Source: Euptelea pleiosperma
Lineage: Eukaryota > Streptophyta > Magnoliopsida > Ranunculales > Eupteleaceae
Direction: 5' to 3'
Length of the DNA stretch: 64,000 bases
Assembly (NCBI GenBank): GCA_035048495.1
Contig: JASUTR010000190.1
Location: 843,598 to 907,597, forward strand
How positions within the stretch are numbered: position 1 is the stretch's first letter; the number at the start of each line of letters is the position of its first letter. The notes below the pieces were generated by a model that saw only the letters and a program-made list of their open reading frames with translations, did no database searches and had not been told where the DNA came from. The position numbers and the translations under genes are program-made. Positions 13,801 to 28,217 of the stretch are shown here, in pieces.

Positions 13801-13888
13801 GTCCGGTTGTGAAAAAGTCACAAGTTATAGGCTTCGGATTGTATCACACAAACTGAGTCCAATTTGAGACGTTGACGCACGGATGGAG
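10882..13888. repeat. Core HOR copy 2, 17-monomer deletion form (3007 bp)
   Basis: Same opening and closing variants as the 3538 bp unit but 531 bp (three monomers) shorter. The diagnostic dimers at offsets 1276 (12158) and 1630 (12512) are present. The next dimer, marked in other copies by ACTTAAACTCTG, is absent together with one further monomer. From 12512 to the end is 1377 bp instead of 1908 bp. The private variant GTAATGGTAGAG at about 12711 is shared only with copy 4. Confidence 0.88.
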
Positions 13889-16800
13889 TTAACTTGTTTC
13901 GACTGTCCCAAATCTTGTTCCAACACTTAAAATCTGTTGAAACAATAGTAATGGAAGAGTTTTAGTAGAATTACGAGGTCTGGTTGCGCAAAAGTCACAA
14001 GTTATAGGCTTCGGAATGTAACACACAAACTGAGTCCAATTTGAGACGTTGACGCACGGATGGAAGTAACTTGTTTCGACTATCCCAAATCTTGTTCTAA
14101 CACTTAAAATCTGTTGAAACAATAGTAATGGAAGAGTTTGAGTCCAATTACGAGGTCTGGTTGCGACAAAGTCACAAGTTATAGGCTTCGGAATGTAAGA
14201 CACAAATTAAGTCCAATTTGAGACGTTGAAGCATGGATGGAGCAAACTTGTTTCGACTATCACGAATCTTGTTCCAACACTTCATATGTGTTGAAACAAT
14301 AGTATTGGAAGTGTTTGAGTCCAATTACGAGGTCCGGTTGCGAAAAAGTCACAAGTTATAGGCTTCGTAATGTAACACACAAACGGAGTCCAATTAAAGA
14401 CATTGACGCACTGATGTAGCTAACTTCTTTCGACTGTCCCGAATCTTGTTCCAACACTTCTAATGTGTTGAAACAATAGTTATGGAAGAGTTTGAGTCCA
14501 ATTATTAGGTCCGGTTGTGAAAAAGTCACAAGTTATAGGCTTCGTAATGTAACACACAAACTGTGTCCAATTAAAGACATTGCACACGGATGGAGCTAAC
14601 TTGTTTCAACTGTCCCGAATCTTGTTCCAACACTTCAAATGTGTTGAAACAATAGTGATGGAAGAGTTTGAGTCGAATTACGAGGTCTGGTTGCGCAAAA
14701 GTCACAAGTTATAGGCTTCGGAATGTAACACACAAACTAGGTGCAATTTGAGACGTTGACGCACGGATGGAAGTAACTTGTTTCTGCTATCCCAAATCTT
14801 GTTCTAACACTTAAAATCTGTTGAAACAATAGTAATGGAAGAGTTCGAGTCCAATTACGAGGTCCGGTTGCGAAAAAGTCATAAGTTATAGGCTTCGGAA
14901 TATAACACACAAGCTGAGTCTAATTAGAAACGTTGACGCACTGATGTAGCTAACTTGTTTCGACTGTCCCGAATCTTGTTCCAACACTTCAAATGTGTTG
15001 AAACAATAGTGATGGAAGAGTTTGAGTCCAATTATGAGGTCCGGTTGCGAAAAAGTCACAAGTTATAGGCTTCGTAATGTAACACACAAACTGTGTCCAA
15101 TTAAAGACATTGCACATGGATGGAGCTAACTTGTTTCGACTGTCCCGAATCTTGTTCCAACACTTCAAATGTGTTGAAACAATAGTGATGGAAGAGTTTG
15201 AATCGAATTACGAGGTCTGGTTGCGCAAAAGTCACAAGTTATAGGCTTCGGAATGTAACACACAAACTGAGTCCAATTTGAGAAGTTGAAGCACGGATGG
15301 AAGTAACTTGTTTCGACTATCCCAAATCTTGTTCTAACACTTAAAATCTGTTGAAACAATAGTAATGGAAGAGTTCGAGTCCAATTATGAGGTCCGGTTG
15401 CGAAAAAGTCACAAGTTATAGGCTTCGGAATCTAACACACAAACTGAGTCCAATTAGAAACGTTGACGCACGGATGGAGCTAACGTGTTTTGACTGTAAC
15501 GAATCTTGTTCCAACACTTCAAATGTGTTGAAACAATTGTAATGGAAGAGTTTGAGTAAAATTACGAGGTCCGGTTGCGATAAAGTCACAAGTTATAGGC
15601 TTCGGAATGTAACACACAAACTGAGTGCAATTTGAGACGTTGACGCACGGATGGAAGTAACTTGTTTCTGCTATCCCAAATCTTGTTCTAACACTTAAAA
15701 TCTGTTGAAACCATTGTAATGGAAGAGTTTGAGTAAAATTACGAGGTACGGTTGCGATAAAGTCACAAGTTATAGACTTCGTAATGTAACACACAAACTG
15801 AGTCTAATTAAAGACATTGACGCACGGATTAAGCTAACTTGTTTCGACTGTCCCGAATCTTGTTCCAACACTTCAAATGTGTTGAAACAATAGTGATGGA
15901 AGAGTTTGAATCGAATTACGAGGTCTGGTTGCGCAAAAGTCACAAGTTATAGGCTTCGGAATGTAACACACAAACTGAGTCCAATTTGAGAAGTTGAAGC
16001 ACGGATGGAAGTAACTTGTTTCGACTATCCCAAATCTTGTTCTAACACTTAAACTCTGTTGAAACAATAGTAATGGAAGAGTTCGAGTCCAATTATGAGG
16101 TCCGGTTGCAAAAAAGTCACAAGTTATAGGCTTCGGAATATAACACACAAACTGAGTCCAATTAGAAATGTTGACGCACGGATGGAGCTAACTTGTTTCG
16201 ACTGTCACGAATCTTGTTCCAACACTTCAAATGTGTTGAAACAATAGTAATGGAAGAGTTCGAGTCCAATTACGAGGTCCGGTTGCGAAAAAGTCACAAG
16301 TTATAAACTTCGTAATGTAACACACAAACTGAGTCTAATTAAAGACATTGATGCACGGATTGAGCTAACTTGTTTCGACTGTCCCGAATCTTGTTCCAAC
16401 ACTTCAAATGTGTTGAAACAATAGTGATGGAAGAGGTTGAGTCCAATTAAGAGGTCCGGTTGCAAAAAAGTCACAAGTTATAGGCTTCGGAATGTAAGAC
16501 ACAAACTCAGTCCAATTTGAGACGTTGACTCATGGATGGAGCTAACTTGTTTCGACTGCCCCGAATCTTGTTCCAACACTTCAAATGTGTTCAAACAATA
16601 GTAATGGAAGAATTCGAGTCTAATTACGAGGTTCGGTTGTGAAAAAGTCACAAGTTATAGGCTTCGGAATGTATCACACAAACTGAGTCCAATTTGAGAC
16701 GTTGACGCACGGATGGTGTTAACTTGTTTCGACTCTCCCAAATCTTGTTCCAACACTTAAAATCTGTTGAAACAATTGTAATGGAAGAGTTTGAGTAAAA

Positions 16801-17426
16801 TTACGAGGTACGGTTGCGATAAAGTCACAAGTTATAGACTTCGTAATGTAACACACAAACTGAGTCTAATTAAAGACATTGACGCACGGATTAAGCTAAC
16901 TTGTTTCGACTGTCCCGAATCTTGTTCCAACACTTCAAATGTGTTGAAACAATAGTAATGGAAGAGTTCGAGTCTAATTACGAGGTCCGGTTGCGAAAAA
17001 GTCACAAGTTATAGACTACGTAATGTAACACACAAACTGAGTCTAATTAAAGACATTGACGCACGGATGGAGCTAACTTGTTTCGACTGTCCCGAATCTT
17101 GTTCCAACACTTCAAATGTGTTGAAACAATAGTGATGGAAGAGGTTGAGTCCAATTAAGAGGTCCGGTTGCGAAAAAGTCACAAGTTATAGGCTTCGGAA
17201 TGTAAGACACAAACTGAGTCCAATTTGAAACGTTGACTCATGGATGGAGCTAACTTGTTTCGACTGCCCCGAATCTTGTTCGAACACTTCAAATGTGTTC
17301 AAACAATAGTAATGGAAGAATTCGAGTTGAATTACGAGGTCCGGTTGTGAAAAAGTCACAAGTTATAGGCTTCGGATTGTATCACACAAACTGAGTCCAA
17401 TTTGAGACGTTGACGCACGGATGGAG
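13889..17426. repeat. Core HOR copy 3 (20 monomers, form A)
   Basis: 3538 bp unit of the form I call A. Its markers are TTTTAGTAGAATT near 13960, AGTTATGGAAG near 14478, TTGCACATGG near 15112, GGAATCTAAC near 15428, TTATAAACTTCG near 16303 and GAGTTGAATT near 17324. All recur in copies 5 and 7 and are missing from copies 4, 6 and 8. Confidence 0.92.
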
Positions 17427-20400
17427 TTAACTTGTTTCGACTGTCCCAAATCTTGTTCCAACACTTAAAATCTGTTGAAACAATAGTAATGGAAGAGTTT
17501 TAGTCGAATTACGAGGTCTGGTTGCGCAAAAGTCACAAGTTATAGGCTTCGGAATGTAACACACAAACTGAGTCCAATTTGAGACGTTGACGCACGGATG
17601 GAAGTAACTTGTTTCGACTATCCCAAATCTTGTTCTAACACTTAAAATCTGTTGAAACAATAGTAATGGAAGAGTTTGAGTCCAATTACGAGGTCTGGTT
17701 GCGACAAAGTCACAAGTTATAGGCTTCGGAATGTAAGACACAAATTAAGTCCAATTTGAGACGTTGAAGCATGGATGGAGCAAACTTGTTTCGACTATCA
17801 CGAATCTTGTTCCAACACTTCATATGTGTTGAAACAATAGTATTGGAAGTGTTTGAGTCCAATTACGAGGTCCGGTTGCGAAAAAGTCACAAGTTATAGG
17901 CTTCGTAATGTAACACACAAACGGAGTCCAATTAAAGACATTGACGCACTGATGTAGCTAACTTCTTTCGACTGTCCCGAATCTTGTTCCAACACTTCTA
18001 ATGTGTTGAAACAATAGTGATGGAAGAGTTTGAGTCCAATTATTAGGTCCGGTTGTGAAAAAGTCACAAGTTATAGGCTTCGTAATGTAACACACAAACT
18101 GTGTCCAATTAAAGACATTGCACACGGATGGAGCTAACTTGTTTCAACTGTCCCGAATCTTGTTCCAACACTTCAAATGTGTTGAAACAATAGTGATGGA
18201 AGAGTTTGAGTCGAATTACGAGGTCTGGTTGCGCAAAAGTCACAAGTTATAGGCTTCGGAATGTAACACACAAACTAGGTGCAATTTGAGACGTTGACGC
18301 ACGGATGGAAGTAACTTGTTTCTGCTATCCCAAATCTTGTTCTAACACTTAAAATCTGTTGAAACAATAGTAATGGAAGAGTTCGAGTCCAATTACGAGG
18401 TCCGGTTGCGAAAAAGTCATAAGTTATAGGCTTCGGAATATAACACACAAGCTGAGTCTAATTAGAAACGTTGACGCACTGATGTAGCTAACTTGTTTCG
18501 ACTGTCCCGAATCTTGTTCCAACACTTCAAATGTGTTGAAACAATAGTGATGGAAGAGTTTGAGTCCAATTATGAGGTCCGGTTGCGAAAAAGTCACAAG
18601 TTATAGGCTTCGTAATGTAACACACAAACTGTGTCCAATTAAAGACATTGCATACGGATGGAGCTAACTTGTTTCGACTGTCCCGAATCTTGTTCCAACA
18701 CTTCAAATGTGTTGAAACAATAGTGATGGAAGAGTTTGAATCGAATTACGAGGTCTGGTTGCGCAAAAGTCACAAGTTATAGGCTTCGGAATGTAACACA
18801 CAAACTGAGTCCAATTTGAGAAGTTGAAGCACGGATGGAAGTAACTTGTTTCGACTATCCCAAATCTTGTTCTAACACTTAAAATCTGTTGAAACAATAG
18901 TAATGGAAGAGTTCGAGTCCAATTATGAGGTCCGGTTGCGAAAAAGTCACAAGTTATAGGCTTCGGAATATAACACACAAACTGAGTCCAATTAGAAACG
19001 TTGACGCACGGATGGAGCTAACTTGTTTTGACTGTAACGAATCTTGTTCCAACACTTCAAATGTGTTGAAACAATTGTAATGGAAGAGTTTGAGTAAAAT
19101 TACGAGGTCCGGTTGCGATAAAGTCACAACTTATAGGCTTCGGAATGTAACACACAAACTGAGTGCAATTTGAGACGTTGACGCACGGATGGAAGTAACT
19201 TGTTTCTGCTATCCCAAATCTTGTTCTAACACTTAAAATCTGTTGAAACCATTGTAATGGAAGAGTTTGAGTAAAATTACGAGGTACGGTTGCGATAAAG
19301 TCACAAGTTATAGACTTCGTAATGTAACACACAAACTGAGTCTAATTAAAGACATTGACGCACGGATTAAGCTAACTTGTTTCGACTGTCCCGAATCTTG
19401 TTCCAACACTTCAAATGTGTTGAAACAATAGTGATGGAAGAGTTTGAATCGAATTACGAGGTCTGGTTGCGCAAAAGTCACAAGTTATAGGCTTCGGAAT
19501 GTAACACACAAACTGAGTCCAATTTGAGAAGTTGAAGCACGGATGGAAGTAACTTGTTTCGACTATCCCAAATCTTGTTCTAACACTTAAAATCTGTTGA
19601 AACAATAGTAATGGAAGAGTTCGAGTCCAATTATGAGGTCCGGTTGCGAAAAAGTCACAAGTTATAGGCTTCGGAATATAACACACAAACTGAGTCCAAT
19701 TAGAAACGTTGACGCACGGATGGAGCTAACGTGTTTTGACTGTAACGAATCTTGTTCCAACACTTCAAATGTGTTGAAACAATTGTAATGGAAGAGTTTG
19801 AGTAAAATTACGAGGTCCGGTTGCGATAAAGTCACAAGTTATAGGCTTCGGAATGTAACACACAAACTGAGTGCAATTTGAGACGTTGACGCACGGATGG
19901 AAGTAACTTGTTTCTGCTATCCCAAATCTTGTTCTAACACTTAAAATCTGTTGAAACCATTGTAATGGTAGAGTTTGAGTAAAATTACGAGGTACGGTTG
20001 CGATAAAGTCACAAGTTATAGACTTCGTAATGTAACACACAAACTGAGTCTAATTAAAGACATTGACGCACGGATTGAGCTAACTTGTTTCGACTGTCCC
20101 GAATCTTGTTCCAACACTTCAAATGTGTTGAAACAATAGTGATGGAAGAGGTTGAGTCCAATTAAGAGGTCCGGTTGCGAAAAAGTCACAAGTTATAGGC
20201 TTCGGAATGTAAGACACAAACTCAGTCCAATTTGAGACGTTGACTCATGGATGGAGCTAACTTGTTTCGACTGCCCCGAATCTTGTTCCAACACTTCAAA
20301 TGTGTTCAAACAATAGTAATGGAAGAATTCGAGTCTAATTACGAGGTTCGGTTGTGAAAAAGTCACAAGTTATAGGCTTCGGAATGTATCACACAAACTG

Positions 20401-21141
20401 AGTCCAATTTGAGACGTTGACGCACGGATGGTGTTAACTTGTTTCGACTCTCCCAAATCTTGTTCCAACACTTAAAATCTGTTGAAACAATTGTAATGGA
20501 AGAGTTTGAGTAAAATTACGAGGTACGGTTGCGATAAAGTCACAAGTTATAGACTTCGTAATGTAACACACAAACTGAGTCTAATTAAAGACATTGACGC
20601 ACGGATTAAGCTAACTTGTTTCGACTGTCCCGAATCTTGTTCCAACACTTCAAATGTGTTGAAACAATAGTAATGGAAGAGTTCGAGTCTAATTACGAGG
20701 TCCGGTTGCGAAAAAGTCACAAGTTATAGACTACGTAATGTAACACACAAACTGAGTCTAATTAAAGACATTGACGCACGGATGGAGCTAACTTGTTTCG
20801 ACTGTCCCGAATCTTGTTCCAACACTTCAAATGTGTTGAAACAATAGTGATGGAAGAGGTTGAGTCCAATTAAGAGGTCCGGTTGCGAAAAAGTCACAAG
20901 TTATAGGCTTCGGAATGTAAGACACAAACTGAGTCCAATTTGAAACGTTGACTCATGGATGGAGCTAACTTGTTTCGACTGCCCCGAATCTTGTTCGAAC
21001 ACTTCAAATGTGTTCAAACAATAGTAATGGAAGAATTCGAGTCGAATTACGAGGTCCGGTTGTGAAAAAGTCACAAGTTATAGGCTTCGGATTGTATCAC
21101 ACAAACTGAGTCCAATTTGAGACGTTGACGCACGGATGGAG
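17427..21141. repeat. Core HOR copy 4 (21 monomers, form B with hybrid tail, 3715 bp)
   Basis: The front has the B markers TTTTAGTCGAATT, TTGCATACGG (18650) and CACAACTTATAGG (19127). From 19411 to the end the unit matches the back of copy 2 (12158-13888), including GTAATGGTAGAG at 19967 and CTAACGTGTTTTG at 19727, and it lacks the ACTTAAACTCTG variant. The length agrees: 1984 bp of B front plus 1731 bp of copy-2 tail is 3715 bp. This is a product of unequal exchange. Confidence 0.9.
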
Positions 21142-24100
21142 TTAACTTGTTTCGACTGTCCCAAATCTTGTTCCAACACTTAAAATCTGTTGAAACAATA
21201 GTAATGGAAGAGTTTTAGTAGAATTACGAGGTCTGGTTGCGCAAAAGTCACAAGTTATAGGCTTCGGAATGTAACACACAAACTGAGTCCAATTTGAGAC
21301 GTTGACGCACGGATGGAAGTAACTTGTTTCGACTATCCCAAATCTTGTTCTAACACTTAAAATCTGTTGAAACAATAGTAATGGAAGAGTTTGAGTCCAA
21401 TTACGAGGTCTGGTTGCGACAAAGTCACAAGTTATAGGCTTCGGAATGTAAGACACAAATTAAGTCCAATTTGAGACGTTGAAGCATGGATGGAGCAAAC
21501 TTGTTTCGACTATCACGAATCTTGTTCCAACACTTCATATGTGTTGAAACAATAGTATTGGAAGTGTTTGAGTCCAATTACGAGGTCCGGTTGCGAAAAA
21601 GTCACAAGTTATAGGCTTCGTAATGTAACACACAAACGGAGTCCAATTAAAGACATTGACGCACTGATGTAGCTAACTTCTTTCGACTGTCCCGAATCTT
21701 GTTCCAACACTTCTAATGTGTTGAAACAATAGTTATGGAAGAGTTTGAGTCCAATTATTAGGTCCGGTTGTGAAAAAGTCACAAGTTATAGGCTTCGTAA
21801 TGTAACACACAAACTGTGTCCAATTAAAGACATTGCACACGGATGGAGCTAACTTGTTTCAACTGTCCCGAATCTTGTTCCAACACTTCAAATGTGTTGA
21901 AACAATAGTGATGGAAGAGTTTGAGTCGAATTACGAGGTCTGGTTGCGCAAAAGTCACAAGTTATAGGCTTCGGAATGTAACACACAAACTAGGTGCAAT
22001 TTGAGACGTTGACGCACGGATGGAAGTAACTTGTTTCTGCTATCCCAAATCTTGTTCTAACACTTAAAATCTGTTGAAACAATAGTAATGGAAGAGTTCG
22101 AGTCCAATTACGAGGTCCGGTTGCGAAAAAGTCATAAGTTATAGGCTTCGGAATATAACACACAAGCTGAGTCTAATTAGAAACGTTGACGCACTGATGT
22201 AGCTAACTTGTTTCGACTGTCCCGAATCTTGTTCCAACACTTCAAATGTGTTGAAACAATAGTGATGGAAGAGTTTGAGTCCAATTATGAGGTCCGGTTG
22301 CGAAAAAGTCACAAGTTATAGGCTTCGTAATGTAACACACAAACTGTGTCCAATTAAAGACATTGCACATGGATGGAGCTAACTTGTTTCGACTGTCCCG
22401 AATCTTGTTCCAACACTTCAAATGTGTTGAAACAATAGTGATGGAAGAGTTTGAATCGAATTACGAGGTCTGGTTGCGCAAAAGTCACAAGTTATAGGCT
22501 TCGGAATGTAACACACAAACTGAGTCCAATTTGAGAAGTTGAAGCACGGATGGAAGTAACTTGTTTCGACTATCCCAAATCTTGTTCTAACACTTAAAAT
22601 CTGTTGAAACAATAGTAATGGAAGAGTTCGAGTCCAATTATGAGGTCCGGTTGCGAAAAAGTCACAAGTTATAGGCTTCGGAATCTAACACACAAACTGA
22701 GTCCAATTAGAAACGTTGACGCACGGATGGAGCTAACGTGTTTTGACTGTAACGAATCTTGTTCCAACACTTCAAATGTGTTGAAACAATTGTAATGGAA
22801 GAGTTTGAGTAAAATTACGAGGTCCGGTTGCGATAAAGTCACAAGTTATAGGCTTCGGAATGTAACACACAAACTGAGTGCAATTTGAGACGTTGACGCA
22901 CGGATGGAAGTAACTTGTTTCTGCTATCCCAAATCTTGTTCTAACACTTAAAATCTGTTGAAACCATTGTAATGGAAGAGTTTGAGTAAAATTACGAGGT
23001 ACGGTTGCGATAAAGTCACAAGTTATAGACTTCGTAATGTAACACACAAACTGAGTCTAATTAAAGACATTGACGCACGGATTAAGCTAACTTGTTTCGA
23101 CTGTCCCGAATCTTGTTCCAACACTTCAAATGTGTTGAAACAATAGTGATGGAAGAGTTTGAATCGAATTACGAGGTCTGGTTGCGCAAAAGTCACAAGT
23201 TATAGGCTTCGGAATGTAACACACAAACTGAGTCCAATTTGAGAAGTTGAAGCACGGATGGAAGTAACTTGTTTCGACTATCCCAAATCTTGTTCTAACA
23301 CTTAAACTCTGTTGAAACAATAGTAATGGAAGAGTTCGAGTCCAATTATGAGGTCCGGTTGCAAAAAAGTCACAAGTTATAGGCTTCGGAATATAACACA
23401 CAAACTGAGTCCAATTAGAAATGTTGACGCACGGATGGAGCTAACTTGTTTCGACTGTCACGAATCTTGTTCCAACACTTCAAATGTGTTGAAACAATAG
23501 TAATGGAAGAGTTCGAGTCCAATTACGAGGTCCGGTTGCGAAAAAGTCACAAGTTATAAACTTCGTAATGTAACACACAAACTGAGTCTAATTAAAGACA
23601 TTGATGCACGGATTGAGCTAACTTGTTTCGACTGTCCCGAATCTTGTTCCAACACTTCAAATGTGTTGAAACAATAGTGATGGAAGAGGTTGAGTCCAAT
23701 TAAGAGGTCCGGTTGCAAAAAAGTCACAAGTTATAGGCTTCGGAATGTAAGACACAAACTCAGTCCAATTTGAGACGTTGACTCATGGATGGAGCTAACT
23801 TGTTTCGACTGCCCCGAATCTTGTTCCAACACTTCAAATGTGTTCAAACAATAGTAATGGAAGAATTCGAGTCTAATTACGAGGTTCGGTTGTGAAAAAG
23901 TCACAAGTTATAGGCTTCGGAATGTATCACACAAACTGAGTCCAATTTGAGACGTTGACGCACGGATGGTGTTAACTTGTTTCGACTCTCCCAAATCTTG
24001 TTCCAACACTTAAAATCTGTTGAAACAATTGTAATGGAAGAGTTTGAGTAAAATTACGAGGTACGGTTGCGATAAAGTCACAAGTTATAGACTTCGTAAT

Positions 24101-24679
24101 GTAACACACAAACTGAGTCTAATTAAAGACATTGACGCACGGATTAAGCTAACTTGTTTCGACTGTCCCGAATCTTGTTCCAACACTTCAAATGTGTTGA
24201 AACAATAGTAATGGAAGAGTTCGAGTCTAATTACGAGGTCCGGTTGCGAAAAAGTCACAAGTTATAGACTACGTAATGTAACACACAAACTGAGTCTAAT
24301 TAAAGACATTGACGCACGGATGGAGCTAACTTGTTTCGACTGTCCCGAATCTTGTTCCAACACTTCAAATGTGTTGAAACAATAGTGATGGAAGAGGTTG
24401 AGTCCAATTAAGAGGTCCGGTTGCGAAAAAGTCACAAGTTATAGGCTTCGGAATGTAAGACACAAACTGAGTCCAATTTGAAACGTTGACTCATGGATGG
24501 AGCTAACTTGTTTCGACTGCCCCGAATCTTGTTCGAACACTTCAAATGTGTTCAAACAATAGTAATGGAAGAATTCGAGTTGAATTACGAGGTCCGGTTG
24601 TGAAAAAGTCACAAGTTATAGGCTTCGGATTGTATCACACAAACTGAGTCCAATTTGAGACGTTGACGCACGGATGGAG
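21142..24679. repeat. Core HOR copy 5 (20 monomers, form A)
   Basis: 3538 bp. It carries all the form A markers: TAGTAGAATT near 21217, GTTATGG near 21732, GCACATGG near 22366, GAATCTAAC near 22682, TATAAACTTCG near 23556 and GAGTTGAATT near 24578. It lies exactly 7253 bp after copy 3 and looks almost identical to it. Confidence 0.92.
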
Positions 24680-27600
24680 TTAACTTGTTTCGACTGTCCC
24701 AAATCTTGTTCCAACACTTAAAATCTGTTGAAACAATAGTAATGGAAGAGTTTTAGTCGAATTACGAGGTCTGGTTGCGCAAAAGTCACAAGTTATAGGC
24801 TTCGGAATGTAACACACAAACTGAGTCCAATTTGAGACGTTGACGCACGGATGGAAGTAACTTGTTTCGACTATCCCAAATCTTGTTCTAACACTTAAAA
24901 TCTGTTGAAACAATAGTAATGGAAGAGTTTGAGTCCAATTACGAGGTCTGGTTGCGACAAAGTCACAAGTTATAGGCTTCGGAATGTAAGACACAAATTA
25001 AGTCCAATTTGAGACGTTGAAGCATGGATGGAGCAAACTTGTTTCGACTATCACGAATCTTGTTCCAACACTTCATATGTGTTGAAACAATAGTATTGGA
25101 AGTGTTTGAGTCCAATTACGAGGTCCGGTTGCGAAAAAGTCACAAGTTATAGGCTTCGTAATGTAACACACAAACGGAGTCCAATTAAAGACATTGACGC
25201 ACTGATGTAGCTAACTTCTTTCGACTGTCCCGAATCTTGTTCCAACACTTCTAATGTGTTGAAACAATAGTGATGGAAGAGTTTGAGTCCAATTATTAGG
25301 TCCGGTTGTGAAAAAGTCACAAGTTATAGGCTTCGTAATGTAACACACAAACTGTGTCCAATTAAAGACATTGCACACGGATGGAGCTAACTTGTTTCAA
25401 CTGTCCCGAATCTTGTTCCAACACTTCAAATGTGTTGAAACAATAGTGATGGAAGAGTTTGAGTCGAATTACGAGGTCTGGTTGCGCAAAAGTCACAAGT
25501 TATAGGCTTCGGAATGTAACACACAAACTAGGTGCAATTTGAGACGTTGACGCACGGATGGAAGTAACTTGTTTCTGCTATCCCAAATCTTGTTCTAACA
25601 CTTAAAATCTGTTGAAACAATAGTAATGGAAGAGTTCGAGTCCAATTACGAGGTCCGGTTGCGAAAAAGTCATAAGTTATAGGCTTCGGAATATAACACA
25701 CAAGCTGAGTCTAATTAGAAACGTTGACGCACTGATGTAGCTAACTTGTTTCGACTGTCCCGAATCTTGTTCCAACACTTCAAATGTGTTGAAACAATAG
25801 TGATGGAAGAGTTTGAGTCCAATTATGAGGTCCGGTTGCGAAAAAGTCACAAGTTATAGGCTTCGTAATGTAACACACAAACTGTGTCCAATTAAAGACA
25901 TTGCATACGGATGGAGCTAACTTGTTTCGACTGTCCCGAATCTTGTTCCAACACTTCAAATGTGTTGAAACAATAGTGATGGAAGAGTTTGAATCGAATT
26001 ACGAGGTCTGGTTGCGCAAAAGTCACAAGTTATAGGCTTCGGAATGTAACACACAAACTGAGTCCAATTTGAGAAGTTGAAGCACGGATGGAAGTAACTT
26101 GTTTCGACTATCCCAAATCTTGTTCTAACACTTAAAATCTGTTGAAACAATAGTAATGGAAGAGTTCGAGTCCAATTATGAGGTCCGGTTGCGAAAAAGT
26201 CACAAGTTATAGGCTTCGGAATATAACACACAAACTGAGTCCAATTAGAAACGTTGACGCACGGATGGAGCTAACTTGTTTTGACTGTAACGAATCTTGT
26301 TCCAACACTTCAAATGTGTTGAAACAATTGTAATGGAAGAGTTTGAGTAAAATTACGAGGTCCGGTTGCGATAAAGTCACAACTTATAGGCTTCGGAATG
26401 TAACACACAAACTGAGTGCAATTTGAGACGTTGACGCACGGATGGAAGTAACTTGTTTCTGCTATCCCAAATCTTGTTCTAACACTTAAAATCTGTTGAA
26501 ACCATTGTAATGGAAGAGTTTGAGTAAAATTACGAGGTACGGTTGCGATAAAGTCACAAGTTATAGACTTCGTAATGTAACACACAAACTGAGTCTAATT
26601 AAAGACATTGACGCACGGATTAAGCTAACTTGTTTCGACTGTCCCGAATCTTGTTCCAACACTTCAAATGTGTTGAAACAATAGTGATGGAAGAGTTTGA
26701 ATCGAATTACGAGGTCTGGTTGCGCAAAAGTCACAAGTTATAGGCTTCGGAATGTAACACACAAACTGAGTCCAATTTGAGAAGTTGAAGCACGGATGGA
26801 AGTAACTTGTTTCGACTATCCCAAATCTTGTTCTAACACTTAAACTCTGTTGAAACAATAGTAATGGAAGAGTTCGAGTCCAATTATGAGGTCCGGTTGC
26901 AAAAAAGTCACAAGTTATAGGCTTCGGAATATAACACACAAACTGAGTCCAATTAGAAATGTTGACGCACGGATGGAGCTAACTTGTTTCGACTGTCACG
27001 AATCTTGTTCCAACACTTCAAATGTGTTGAAACAATAGTAATGGAAGAGTTCGAGTCCAATTACGAGGTCTGGTTGCGAAAAAGTCACAAGTTATAGACT
27101 TCGTAATGTAACACACAAACTGAGTCTAATTAAAGACATTGACGCACGGATTGAGCTAACTTGTTTCGACTGTCCCGAATCTTGTTCCAACACTTCAAAT
27201 GTGTTGAAACAATAGTGATGGAAGAGGTTGAGTCCAATTAAGAGGTCCGGTTGCGAAAAAGTCACAAGTTATAGGCTTCGGAATGTAAGACACAAACTCA
27301 GTCCAATTTGAGACGTTGACTCATGGATGGAGCTAACTTGTTTCGACTGCCCCGAATCTTGTTCCAACACTTCAAATGTGTTCAAACAATAGTAATGGAA
27401 GAATTCGAGTCTAATTACGAGGTTCGGTTGTGAAAAAGTCACAAGTTATAGGCTTCGGAATGTATCACACAAACTGAGTCCAATTTGAGACGTTGACGCA
27501 CGGATGGTGTTAACTTGTTTCGACTCTCCCAAATCTTGTTCCAACACTTAAAATCTGTTGAAACAATTGTAATGGAAGAGTTTGAGTAAAATTACGAGGT

Positions 27601-28217
27601 ACGGTTGCGATAAAGTCACAAGTTATAGACTTCGTAATGTAACACACAAACTGAGTCTAATTAAAGACATTGACGCACGGATTAAGCTAACTTGTTTCGA
27701 CTGTCCCGAATCTTGTTCCAACACTTCAAATGTGTTGAAACAATAGTAATGGAAGAGTTCGAGTCTAATTACGAGGTCCGGTTGCGAAAAAGTCACAAGT
27801 TATAGACTACGTAATGTAACACACAAACTGAGTCTAATTAAAGACATTGACGCACGGATGGAGCTAACTTGTTTCGACTGTCCCGAATCTTGTTCCAACA
27901 CTTCAAATGTGTTGAAACAATAGTGATGGAAGAGGTTGAGTCCAATTAAGAGGTCCGGTTGCGAAAAAGTCACAAGTTATAGGCTTCGGAATGTAAGACA
28001 CAAACTGAGTCCAATTTGAAACGTTGACTCATGGATGGAGCTAACTTGTTTCGACTGCCCCGAATCTTGTTCGAACACTTCAAATGTGTTCAAACAATAG
28101 TAATGGAAGAATTCGAGTCGAATTACGAGGTCCGGTTGTGAAAAAGTCACAAGTTATAGGCTTCGGATTGTATCACACAAACTGAGTCCAATTTGAGACG
28201 TTGACGCACGGATGGAG
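24680..28217. repeat. Core HOR copy 6 (20 monomers, form B)
   Basis: 3538 bp. Form B markers are TAGTCGAATT near 24753, GCATACGG near 25904 and CACAACTTATAGG near 26380. The full ACTTAAACTCTG dimer is present near 26840, and GAGGTCTGGTTGCGAAAAAG lies near 27064. It is 7253 bp after the start of copy 4 but has the standard 20-mer tail, not copy 4's hybrid tail. Confidence 0.92.
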
